Shown piece after piece: positions 1-5,250 of a stretch of 8,703 bases of DNA. A model generated the notes under the pieces. That model made no database searches and was not told the DNA's origin. It saw only the letters and a program-made list of their open reading frames with translations. Both the position numbers and the translations under genes were made by a program. Source of the stretch: Candidatus Gastranaerophilales bacterium (lineage in GTDB: Bacteria > Cyanobacteriota > Vampirovibrionia > Gastranaerophilales > Gastranaerophilaceae). The stretch lies in contig JAJQDG010000098.1 in the NCBI GenBank assembly GCA_021202305.1, positions 1 to 8,703 on the forward strand. Direction: 5' to 3'. Position 1 is the stretch's first letter; each line of letters opens with the position of its first letter.

Positions 1-78
1 ACAAATAATGTTCACACTCAAAGTTTAAGCTTAATTTGTGATTAAAAAATCCGAAGCAAAAGCATTATCCAACAGATA

Positions 79-1632
79 TTATACATTTGTGTCGGATTCT
101 AGTGAGCCTGCGAAACCGCCGCCTCCGGCAATTTTATCCGATACAGTGTATTGAAGTTTTGGTATTAAAAAGGCAAGGCATGTTACTGCAAAGCCGATAC
201 CCGCCATATGAATTGCAAGATTTTTTCTGTTCAGATTTTTTGCGTATTTATTTATAAGTTCAGAATCAATACCGCTTCCCTTTTTCTTTGCATATTTTTC
301 AAGCCCTGTAACAAAATTATCGAAACTGTCTCTTATATTTTCCAGTTTTTTGCGCGAAACATATTTTCTTTCGTTATCGGATTTGCCGTTTGTTACCGAC
401 GAGATTGCTTTTTTCAAAAAAACAGGATCTGATGTGTACGAATTTGAAAGAACATCCGACACTTCTTTTCTTGAAAGAATTGCGCGTTTTACGCCTTTAC
501 TATCTTTAACAGCCGGCTGCAAGGCAGACATTTTGCGTGCTTTTTTAGTGTATTGCCCCAGTGTTTGCTCATCAAAATCAGACAGCGAAATTATTCCGTT
601 TTTATCAAATCCAAGGTTTTTTATGGTTTCATTTGCATCTTTCGACAATCCGAATTTACTTGAGAAAAACCCTGCTTCAACAATTCCGCCTTCATTTTGC
701 ACAATATTGCTCAAATGTTCAGCCGCAGCCGCACTTCCCTTAGGGTGTACATTCGGGGTTGAGGTTATTTTTCTTAAAAATGAAGAAAACACAGGTGCTG
801 CAAAAATGTACGCCAAACTTGAAACAGAATCTCTAAATGCGTATTCAACCTGTTCTTTTTTTGTTCTTGAGTTTGCAACTCTGCCCGCAAGGGTTCCTGC
901 ATCTGTTGTTAAAAGGCGCCACGGGGTGCTGTTTTCTAAATTGTGCGATGCATATAAAACCGCATTCATAAGATAGCTGCCCTTAAATGACGGAGAATTC
1001 CCCGCAAAATTTTGATTTGAACTTTGTTCTTTAGAACCGTCAGAATTATTCTGTTTTAAATTGTCCGAAAAAGCTTTTATGTCGGGTACAAAAGCAAGTT
1101 TATTTTCTTTTTTATTTTTATCGGGCTTTATAAATTTGCCCACAAGCTTGTCTGCCCAGCTTTTCGTATACGTACCGTCTTTATTCGGAATTAAAGGCAA
1201 GCCCGATTTTGCACGCATTGCATTTGTCATAGCTTTTTTGATTTTAGGTACTGCCATGCCCATTGCAAGAATGCCAAAAAGGCTGGACAGCGCTATTTTG
1301 GAAAACTTGAAAGCGGCAGTCAAAGCGCGCTTGTCAGTAACGTTTGAAAACGGGTCGCGCAGGGCATCGCGCCCTACATCCGTATTTAAATCTTTAAGCC
1401 CGAGTATTTTTTCGCCGATAAAATCTCCGGCTTTATTAAACGCTTTTGCGCCAAAAAGCCACACTGCCGCCCCTAATGATTCCTCGCAAATACGCTCTCT
1501 TGCTTCGGGCTTGCCGCCGCGCTTATACCCTTGATATGTGCGCCCCAATGTGGTTGGAACTTCTATAAGCAGCATTGGCAGTGTTTTTTCACTATTTTGT
1601 AAATATGAAAGTGTTGGTGTAACTAAACTCAT
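79..1632 (-). CDS. Unrecognised 517-residue protein with hydrophobic segments
   Basis: I do not recognise a domain and assign no function. The protein is basic and Lys/Ser/Asn-rich, with three hydrophobic stretches at about residues 111-129, 269-286 and 472-490. The first and last are each followed by a similar signature, VPKIKKAM (128-135) and IPKLQYTV (490-497), which hints at an old internal duplication and membrane association. Residues 190-215 are a polar, probably disordered linker; the C-terminus contains a GGGG run (503-506). No signal peptide is evident. I place the start at the ATG at 1632; a TTG two codons upstream is also open, and neither has a convincing Shine-Dalgarno. It lies 72 bp downstream of the second acyltransferase on the same strand and may be cotranscribed. 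I see no terminator in the 78 bp after its stop. The style resembles lineage-restricted proteins of gut Melainabacteria, which is an impression only. The reading frame itself is secure. Confidence 0.8.
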   Translation of the reverse strand: MSLVTPTLSYLQNSEKTLPMLLIEVPTTLGRTYQGYKRGGKPEARERICEESLGAAVWLFGAKAFNKAGDFIGEKILGLKDLNTDVGRDALRDPFSNVTDKRALTAAFKFSKIALSSLFGILAMGMAVPKIKKAMTNAMRAKSGLPLIPNKDGTYTKSWADKLVGKFIKPDKNKKENKLAFVPDIKAFSDNLKQNNSDGSKEQSSNQNFAGNSPSFKGSYLMNAVLYASHNLENSTPWRLLTTDAGTLAGRVANSRTKKEQVEYAFRDSVSSLAYIFAAPVFSSFLRKITSTPNVHPKGSAAAAEHLSNIVQNEGGIVEAGFFSSKFGLSKDANETIKNLGFDKNGIISLSDFDEQTLGQYTKKARKMSALQPAVKDSKGVKRAILSRKEVSDVLSNSYTSDPVFLKKAISSVTNGKSDNERKYVSRKKLENIRDSFDNFVTGLEKYAKKKGSGIDSELINKYAKNLNRKNLAIHMAGIGFAVTCLAFLIPKLQYTVSDKIAGGGGFAGSLESDTNV

Positions 1633-1651
1633 TTCCAAAGTCTAAAACACA

Positions 1652-1671
1652 CGAAAAAAATTTTTTTTGCG
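1652..1671. other. A7T8 tract palindrome upstream of the 517-residue gene
   Basis: Seven A's are followed directly by eight T's, flanked by CG on the left and GCG on the right, so the block is nearly self-complementary. It lies about 20 bp upstream of the start of the 517-residue gene and 33 bp after the acyltransferase stop. Such tracts are intrinsically bent and can act as promoter UP-type DNA or as a weak transcript 3' end. I see no clear -35/-10 pair beside it. Function unassigned. Confidence 0.35.
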
Positions 1672-1704
1672 ATTTATCCGACATTTTTGCAGCCGCCGGG
1701 GGGG

Positions 1705-2388
1705 TTATTCAGAGTTTGCGGGGATTTCAACAAGTTCATAACCCGCCATTTTAGCAACCTGCTTGCGCCAATTTTCAATTATTAAATCGCCGTCTAAATC
1801 ATGGGAAATAGGTTCTCCCATTTTAACTTCAATTACGGGTTTTTTAAATACATTCCAATTGTATTTTTCAAGCCCGGAAATTGAAACAGGAATAATATCC
1901 GCATTATACATTTTGGCAAGAACAACAAAGCCTTTATTTATCGTTTCAATTTTTTTATTTTTCCGTATCCCTCCCTGCGGAAAAATGCAAAGATTCCATG
2001 ACGCCCTGAAAACTTCTCTTACTGATTTAATTGTGGAAACTTCCAATTTTTCGCGGTTTACCGCAAAGCCGCCAAGACGTCTTATATTGCGTGCAACATA
2101 GGCAGATTGTTCAAAAAGTTCTTTTTTTGCCATAAATGCAAGCTTTCTGTTTGATATCCAGGAAACAATAAAAGGATCAAAATATGATACATGATTGGAG
2201 GCTATAATACATGGCGTATCAATGAGCGCCTTTCTGTTGCCGGAAAGTTTAAATTTATAAAAAGGCAGCGCAATAAAAGGTATAAAAAGCACACGCAGTG
2301 CGTATATTTGATACAGCCAAGTTAAAATATTAAAATCTTTTGCAGCCTTCTTATTGTAATCCCGACGAGTTAATTTTCCAAAAGCCAT
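1705..2388 (-). CDS. PlsC-family acyltransferase, divergent second copy
   Basis: Predicted 1-acyl-sn-glycerol-3-phosphate acyltransferase family member (227 residues), transferring an acyl chain to lysophosphatidate or a related acceptor at the inner membrane. Visible motifs: motif I NHVSYFD with the catalytic His66 and Asp71 (HX4D); motif II GFAVNR with Arg112; motif III FPQGGIR (136-142), where the usual FPEGTR carries Gln for Glu and Gly for Thr; motif IV IIPV around Pro167. An N-terminal hydrophobic segment (about 28-45) precedes motif I. The ATG follows the stop of the upstream paralogue with zero spacing (TAAATG), and the upstream gene's last codons supply GGAGGG as Shine-Dalgarno, so translation is probably coupled. 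It shares a block of nearly identical DNA with the upstream copy. Because motif III is altered twice, a different acyl acceptor is possible. Family call is strong; substrate unknown. Confidence 0.9.
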   Translation of the reverse strand: MAFGKLTRRDYNKKAAKDFNILTWLYQIYALRVLFIPFIALPFYKFKLSGNRKALIDTPCIIASNHVSYFDPFIVSWISNRKLAFMAKKELFEQSAYVARNIRRLGGFAVNREKLEVSTIKSVREVFRASWNLCIFPQGGIRKNKKIETINKGFVVLAKMYNADIIPVSISGLEKYNWNVFKKPVIEVKMGEPISHDLDGDLIIENWRKQVAKMAGYELVEIPANSE

Positions 2389-2398
2389 TTACCCTCCG
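2389..2398 (-). promoter_or_regulatory. Stop/start junction with embedded Shine-Dalgarno
   Basis: Read on the minus strand, the last sense codons of the first acyltransferase gene form GGAGGG, followed by the stop TAA and immediately by the ATG of the second gene. The ribosome-binding site of the second gene therefore lies inside the coding sequence of the first, which fixes both the stop and the start and suggests termination-reinitiation coupling. Confidence 0.8.
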
Positions 2399-3021
2399 CT
2401 ATTACTTAATTCTGAAATGGTATTTATCCAGACATTAACCATTTCATGCGTGTCATCCCTGTATGATATCGGTTTTCCGATTTTTATTTTTATTTTGCCT
2501 TTAAAAGGGTGTCTTTCTTCTTTCATTGCGCCCGTTATTGCAACGGGAAGGATATCCGATTTTGTAATTTTTGCAATTGCCGCAAATCCGCGCGAAATAT
2601 TTTCCATATTGCCGTGAGTTTCCCGCGTTCCTTGAGGAAAAAGCCCCAAAAGCCAGCCTGTGTCTTTAATTCCTATTGCTGTTTTTATTGTGGAAACTTC
2701 CAATTTTTCTCTGTTTACCGCAAATGCGCCTAAAATATCGAGAAAAAATCTTCCGGGCTGTTTTTCAAAAAGCTCTTTCTTTGCCATAAAGGCAATCGGA
2801 CGCCCTACCGCATGAACTACTAAAAAAGGATCAACAGCGCTTTCATGATTTGAAGCAACTATATAAAAACCTTTTTTTGGAACATTTTCGCGCCCTTCAA
2901 TTTTTAAATTGCAAACTAATTTGTAATACAAGCCGTATATAAAAGAACATGTAACTTTTACGCAAAAACGCCTGAACAAATTAAATTCTGACGGTTTTCT
3001 TTGTGAATATGATTTTGGCAT
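2389..3021 (-). CDS. plsC: 1-acyl-sn-glycerol-3-phosphate acyltransferase (PlsC family)
   Basis: A 210-residue acyltransferase predicted to acylate lysophosphatidate to phosphatidate at the inner membrane in phospholipid synthesis. Motif I is NHESAVD with His59 and Asp64 (HX4D); motif II GAFAVNR with Arg104; motif III FPQGTR (128-133), with Gln in place of the common Glu, a variant also seen in other bacterial PlsC proteins as I recall; motif IV around Pro159. A moderately hydrophobic N-terminal segment (about 20-38) may dock it to the membrane. The start at 3021 is chosen because GAGGAG lies just upstream and alignment to the family begins nearby. The frame stays open to an ATG at 3213, but that extension translates the GC-rich intergenic island into Ala/Pro/Arg-rich sequence and would run across the likely promoter. 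It heads a minus-strand unit with the second copy. Of the two, this is the more canonical PlsC. Confidence 0.92.
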   Translation of the reverse strand: MPKSYSQRKPSEFNLFRRFCVKVTCSFIYGLYYKLVCNLKIEGRENVPKKGFYIVASNHESAVDPFLVVHAVGRPIAFMAKKELFEKQPGRFFLDILGAFAVNREKLEVSTIKTAIGIKDTGWLLGLFPQGTRETHGNMENISRGFAAIAKITKSDILPVAITGAMKEERHPFKGKIKIKIGKPISYRDDTHEMVNVWINTISELSNSGG

Positions 3022-3043
3022 AAAACTCCTCGATATTATGGAT

Positions 3044-3072
3044 ATTTTATTACATAAAAATGAAAACTTCAA
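3044..3072 (-). promoter_or_regulatory. Sigma70-type promoter for the acyltransferase pair
   Basis: On the minus strand, TTGAAG (3072-3067) and TAAAAT (3049-3044) are separated by 17 bp, matching the -35 and -10 consensus at 4/6 and 5/6. The predicted start near 3038 gives a leader of about 17 nt that contains the GAGGAG ribosome-binding site. A small hairpin (AACTTC/GAAGTT, 3065-3079) overlaps the -35. Confidence 0.55.
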
Positions 3073-3095
3073 GGAAGTTCTTACTATTTGAGTTT

Positions 3096-3121
3096 GCGGA
3101 AAAATTAAAATTTTTCTCCGC
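3096..3121. repeat. AT-cored palindrome in divergent intergenic region
   Basis: GCGGA (3096-3100) pairs with TCCGC (3117-3121), and the adjacent A-run pairs with a T-run around an AT-rich centre with one bulged C. It is not followed by a T-tract in either direction, and it lies upstream of both flanking predicted transcription starts, so it is not an obvious terminator. Its 20-nt core (3099-3118 on the minus strand) is identical to 7764-7783 on the plus strand, in the palindrome after the LptF-family gene, so it may be a dispersed repeat. Confidence 0.55.
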
Positions 3122-3218
3122 GAAGCCGGTGTGAAGGGCAAGTGTTGAACTTGACCCGTAACACTACGGCGGGCGGGAGCGGGAGCGCATGCCCTGTCAG
3201 CGCATAAGCTCATTCCCG
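3118..3218. other. GC-rich intergenic island, candidate structured RNA or repeat
   Basis: By hand count about 64 of 101 bases are G or C, in an otherwise strongly AT-rich window. It lies between two divergent promoters and belongs to neither predicted transcript. Visible structure on the plus strand: GGG-CAAGT (3136-3143) with ACTTG-A-CCC (3149-3157); the alternative CCGTA-ACAC-TACGG (3156-3169); a tandem GGGAGC (3175-3186); a repeated GCGCAT; and GAGC/GCTC bracketing the latter. I do not recognise SRP RNA, 6S, RNase P or tmRNA signatures in it. I also found no promoter of its own. It could be a small RNA, a repeat element or decayed foreign sequence. Confidence 0.4.
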
Positions 3219-3244
3219 TATTTTTGGGTTTTTCCGTACCCTCC

Positions 3245-3273
3245 TTTACTAAATTATTTTATTTTGTTATAAT
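3245..3273 (+). promoter_or_regulatory. Extended -10 promoter for the OmpH-like gene
   Basis: TTTACT (3245-3250) and a perfect TATAAT (3268-3273) are spaced by 17 bp, and TG two bases before the -10 makes it an extended -10 (TGTTATAAT). The predicted start is near 3280. The leader carries AGAGGAGG (3283-3290), a strong ribosome-binding site about 10 nt before the ATG. Confidence 0.75.
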
Positions 3274-3300
3274 TTTTTTATCAGAGGAGGATTTATATCT

Positions 3301-3756
3301 ATGAGAAATAAATTTTTTGCACTTTTGTTTGTATTTTTAATGGCGGCGCCGGCATTTGCAGAAGCTGTCGGCATGGTGAATTACAGACAGCTTGTTGCTA
3401 ACTATGCAAAAGCAAAAACAGCTATGAGCGAGCTTGAAGATAAAACAAACGAACTGCAAAGATATCTGCTTGATAAAGAAAAAGAGTTTAAAAAACTTGA
3501 TTCTGCCGTCCAGAAGAAAAATTTTGAAGACCAAACCGCAAAAGCTTTTGCGCAAAAGCAAGACGCGCTTGAAAAATACAGAGAAAAAAAGGAAGCTGAA
3601 ATTGACGCTGCAATTGATGCCGCAATTAAGCAGGTTGCGCAGGAAAGTAATATCACAACGGTTCTTGATTCAAGAGTTGTATTTTTCGGCGGCATTGACA
3701 TTACGGATAAGGTGTTGAAAAAATTAAATTTCACAGCAGCCCCTGCCTCAAAATAA
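3301..3756 (+). CDS. Skp/OmpH-family periplasmic chaperone-like protein
   Basis: A 151-residue exported protein of the OmpH/Skp family, which holds unfolded outer-membrane proteins in the periplasm on their way to the Bam complex. Residues 1-20 form a classic signal peptide: RNK, then a hydrophobic core, then APAFA with predicted cleavage before Glu21. The mature part begins with a short strand (VGMVNYRQL), continues as a long Lys/Glu/Gln-rich coiled coil (about 35-115) and ends with strands TVLDSRVVFFGG and DITDKVLKKLN, the usual OmpH C-terminal pattern. The mature length of about 131 is near the family norm. Unlike many bacteria, it does not sit beside bamA or lpxD here. It has its own strong extended -10 promoter and ribosome-binding site. 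No clear terminator separates it from the tRNA gene 57 bp downstream, so some readthrough is likely. Chaperone function is inferred from the family. Confidence 0.85.
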   Translation: MRNKFFALLFVFLMAAPAFAEAVGMVNYRQLVANYAKAKTAMSELEDKTNELQRYLLDKEKEFKKLDSAVQKKNFEDQTAKAFAQKQDALEKYREKKEAEIDAAIDAAIKQVAQESNITTVLDSRVVFFGGIDITDKVLKKLNFTAAPASK

Positions 3757-3769
3757 AAACGTGATTTAC

Positions 3770-3797
3770 TTTACAAAAAATATTTTTCTAAGATAAT
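3770..3797 (+). promoter_or_regulatory. Promoter of the tRNA-Ser gene
   Basis: TTTACA (3770-3775) and GATAAT (3792-3797) each match consensus at 5/6 with a 16-bp spacer. The predicted start near 3804 is about 10 nt before the mature tRNA 5' end, so only a short 5' leader would need RNase P processing. Confidence 0.6.
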
Positions 3798-3813
3798 TAT
3801 GTTAAATCCTGAC

Positions 3814-3901
3814 GGAGAAGTGCCGGAGCGGTTGATCGGAGCGGTCTTGAAAACCGTCGTACGTGAATAACGTACCAAGGGTTCGAATCCCTTCTTCTCC
3901 T
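3814..3901 (+). tRNA. tRNA-Ser (anticodon UGA)
   Basis: A complete class II tRNA of 88 nt. The acceptor stem GGAGAAG (3814-3820) pairs with CTTCTCC (3894-3900). The anticodon stem GCGGT/ACCGT holds the loop CTTGAAA with anticodon TGA at 3848-3850. A long variable arm built on GTACG/CGTAC is typical of tRNA-Ser, and the T arm is AAGGG-TTCGAAT-CCCTT. It reads UCA and other UCN codons. The 3' CCA is not encoded (TAA follows the discriminator), so it is added after transcription. The discriminator base appears to be T rather than the G usual in many bacterial tRNA-Ser. It has its own promoter and terminator. Confidence 0.95.
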
Positions 3902-3906
3902 AAGTT

Positions 3907-3931
3907 AAAAGGTGCAATTTGCACCTTTTTT
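3907..3931. terminator. Bidirectional intrinsic terminator (tRNA-Ser / icd operon)
   Basis: AAAA-GGTGCA (3907-3916) pairs with TGCACC (3920-3925) and is followed by TTTTTT (3926-3931), a compact GC stem with a T-tract. Read on the minus strand the same stem is followed by TTTT, so it can also stop the convergent isocitrate dehydrogenase operon. It begins six bases after the tRNA 3' end. Confidence 0.9.
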
Positions 3932-4017
3932 ATTGCCGTCATTTTAATGAACAGGATTTTAATTGTTAAGTTTCGCTTTGCTCATTACTGCAATTTAGCT
4001 GAAAGATACTTGTGAAG

Positions 4018-4033
4018 TTTTAATGAATTAAAA
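4018..4033. repeat. AT-only palindrome directly after the 66-residue gene stop
   Basis: TTTTAAT (4018-4024) and ATTAAAA (4027-4033) form a perfect 7-bp inverted repeat around GA, abutting the minus-strand stop codon. It is too weak to be a confident terminator on its own but may protect the 3' end or cooperate with the bidirectional terminator about 90 bp further on. The sequence 3932-4017 between the two holds nothing else I can identify. Confidence 0.35.
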
Positions 4034-4234
4034 TTATCCTTCCGCAATAACGGTTGCGATAAGTTCACCGTAGCTGTTAAAGCTGCCGTCTGTTTTTTCA
4101 ACTATGTAATTATAGTCTGATTTGCCTTCTATGGATTTTTTTGCTTTTTCAAGCGCTTCTTCATAATCGTCTGTTTCTAAAACAAGAGTTCTTGAAAATT
4201 CAGAATGATTTTTTTCAGTATAAACTTGATACAT
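4034..4234 (-). CDS. Small 66-residue protein of unknown function, last gene of the icd operon
   Basis: I do not recognise the family. The 66 residues are acidic, lack Cys and transmembrane segments, and look like a compact beta-beta-alpha-beta fold: strand MYQVYTE (1-7), strand TLVLE (16-20), helix YEEALEKAKKSI (24-35), strand YNYIVEKTDG (41-50) and a hydrophobic tail LIATVIAE. The start at 4234 is well supported by AGGAGGT four bases upstream. It begins 8 bp after the isocitrate dehydrogenase stop, and that TAG overlaps the Shine-Dalgarno, so translation is probably coupled. A role linked to the enzymes upstream, for example as a regulator or accessory subunit, is possible from context only. 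The strong ribosome-binding site and operon position argue that it is a real gene. Confidence 0.75.
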   Translation of the reverse strand: MYQVYTEKNHSEFSRTLVLETDDYEEALEKAKKSIEGKSDYNYIVEKTDGSFNSYGELIATVIAEG

Positions 4235-4245
4235 AGTACCTCCTA
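4235..4245 (-). promoter_or_regulatory. Shine-Dalgarno overlapping the icd stop codon
   Basis: On the minus strand the sequence reads TAGGAGGTACT and then ATG. The TAG ending the isocitrate dehydrogenase supplies the first AG of AGGAGGT, giving a 4-nt spacer to the start of the 66-residue gene. This decides that start and indicates stop-dependent reinitiation. Confidence 0.8.
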
Positions 4246-5241
4246 TTTCATTTTACTTATAATTTCATCCGTAAATCGGGTTGTGCTTGCGCTTCCGCCA
4301 AGGTCTGAAGTCAGTATTTTACCTTCTTTTATAACACTTAAAAAAGCGTTTTCAATTTTTTTTGCACCGTCAAATTCATTAATGTGTTTCAACATAGAAA
4401 TTGCACAAAGTAAAAGTGCGCTCGGGTTGGCAAGATTTTTGCCCTTGATATCGGGCGCAGAACCGTGTACAGGTTCAAAAACCGCACAATCTGTTCCGAT
4501 ATTTGCACCCTGTGCAATTCCAAGCCCGCCAATAAGCCCTGCCGTAAGGTCAGAAACTATATCCCCGTACAAGTTAGGCATAACAAGTACATCAAATTTT
4601 GCCGGATTTTGAACAAGCTGCATACAAAGGGCGTCAACCAAAATTTCCTTGTATTCGATTTGAGGATAATTTTTTGCAATTTCTCTTGTACATTCTAAAA
4701 AAAGCCCGTCCGTCAACTTGCAAATATTTGCTTTGGAAACCGCCCAAACTGTCTTGCGTCCGTTTTTAAGCGCATATTCAAACGCATATTCGGCAATTCT
4801 TAAAGAGGCTTTTCTTGTGATAATTTTAATTGAGTGCATGGTGTCTTCATCAATTTTTTCTTCAATTCCTGCATAAACATCCTCCGTGTTTTCGCGGACA
4901 ACAACTAAATCTACCCCCCGAAAAGGCGTTTTTATTCCTTCGATATTTTTGCAGGGACGTATATTTGCATATAAATCCAATTCTTTTCTAAGCCTTACAT
5001 TTACCGAGCGGAACCCTTTTCCGATAGGGGTTGTAACCGGAGTTTTTAATGCCGTTTTATTTTTAAGAACACTTTCAATAACGCGTTTTGGCAGCGGGTC
5101 GCCTTCAATTTCGGCAACATCGGCGCCTGCCGTTTGAACATCCCAATTTATTTTTACACCGGATGCTTCAATTATTTTTACAACGGAATCTGATATCTCG
5201 GGAGAAATTCCGTCCCCCTTTATAAGTGTTACGTTTTTCAT
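4243..5241 (-). CDS. icd: NAD-type isocitrate dehydrogenase (isocitrate/isopropylmalate dehydrogenase family)
   Basis: A 332-residue decarboxylating dehydrogenase predicted to turn isocitrate into 2-oxoglutarate. Substrate specificity is read from the loop FRSVNVRLRKELDLY: Ser79 and Asn81 match the Ser/Asn pair that binds the extra carboxylate of isocitrate in E. coli Icd and IDH3, where LeuB has different residues. Other active-site residues: Arg85, Arg95, Arg116, Tyr123 in RENTEDVY, Lys170 in SKANI, and the metal ligands Asp203, Asp227 and Asp231 in YGDIVSD. HGSAPDIKG with Asp264 is the NAD-type signature; NADP enzymes usually have Lys and Tyr there. The short length fits the IDH3/LeuB size class, not the 410-residue NADP Icd. 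It starts 9 bp after the isomerase small subunit, whose TAG stop overlaps an AGGA ribosome-binding site. LeuB or homoisocitrate dehydrogenase are the alternatives; I favour isocitrate. Confidence 0.82.
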   Translation of the reverse strand: MKNVTLIKGDGISPEISDSVVKIIEASGVKINWDVQTAGADVAEIEGDPLPKRVIESVLKNKTALKTPVTTPIGKGFRSVNVRLRKELDLYANIRPCKNIEGIKTPFRGVDLVVVRENTEDVYAGIEEKIDEDTMHSIKIITRKASLRIAEYAFEYALKNGRKTVWAVSKANICKLTDGLFLECTREIAKNYPQIEYKEILVDALCMQLVQNPAKFDVLVMPNLYGDIVSDLTAGLIGGLGIAQGANIGTDCAVFEPVHGSAPDIKGKNLANPSALLLCAISMLKHINEFDGAKKIENAFLSVIKEGKILTSDLGGSASTTRFTDEIISKMK

Positions 5242-5250
5242 TATTTTTTC

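Noticed and set aside
25..34. Short palindrome TTAAGCTTAA downstream of the 517-residue gene.
   Set aside because: It is only 10 bp and AT-rich, expected by chance, and no T-tract marks a terminator.
595..612. An EF-hand-like calcium loop (DKNGIISLSDF, residues 343-353) in the 517-residue protein.
   Set aside because: The loop is about two residues short of the 12-residue EF-hand, and the ligand positions do not line up.
1101..1632. Long plus-strand open frames opposite the 517-residue gene, and similar frames opposite the other genes.
   Set aside because: They have no ribosome-binding sites, give low-complexity translations and mirror the codons of the well-supported opposite-strand genes.
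1698..1704. A run of seven G's as a phase-variable tract.
   Set aside because: It lies just after the acyltransferase stop codon, so a length change would not alter any reading frame I can see.
3022..3213. A 64-codon N-terminal extension of the first acyltransferase, starting at an ATG at 3213.
   Set aside because: The extension is Ala/Pro/Arg-rich sequence read from the GC-rich island, it spans a good -35/-10 pair, and the internal ATG at 3021 has a strong ribosome-binding site and matches where the family begins.
3118..3218. SRP RNA, 6S RNA, RNase P RNA or tmRNA in the GC-rich island.
   Set aside because: I looked on both strands for the conserved GGAAGGAAGC-type SRP loop, RNase P core and tmRNA ends and found none; the block is also too short for most of these.
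3753..3790. AAAAAATATTTTT after the OmpH-like gene as a terminator.
   Set aside because: The stem would be AT-only with almost no loop, and it overlaps the spacer of the tRNA promoter; readthrough to the terminator at 3907-3931 is more plausible.
4243..5241. Calling the dehydrogenase LeuB (3-isopropylmalate dehydrogenase).
   Set aside because: The substrate loop has the isocitrate-type Ser79/Asn81 pair and RENTEDVY rather than LeuB-type residues; I kept it only as an alternative.
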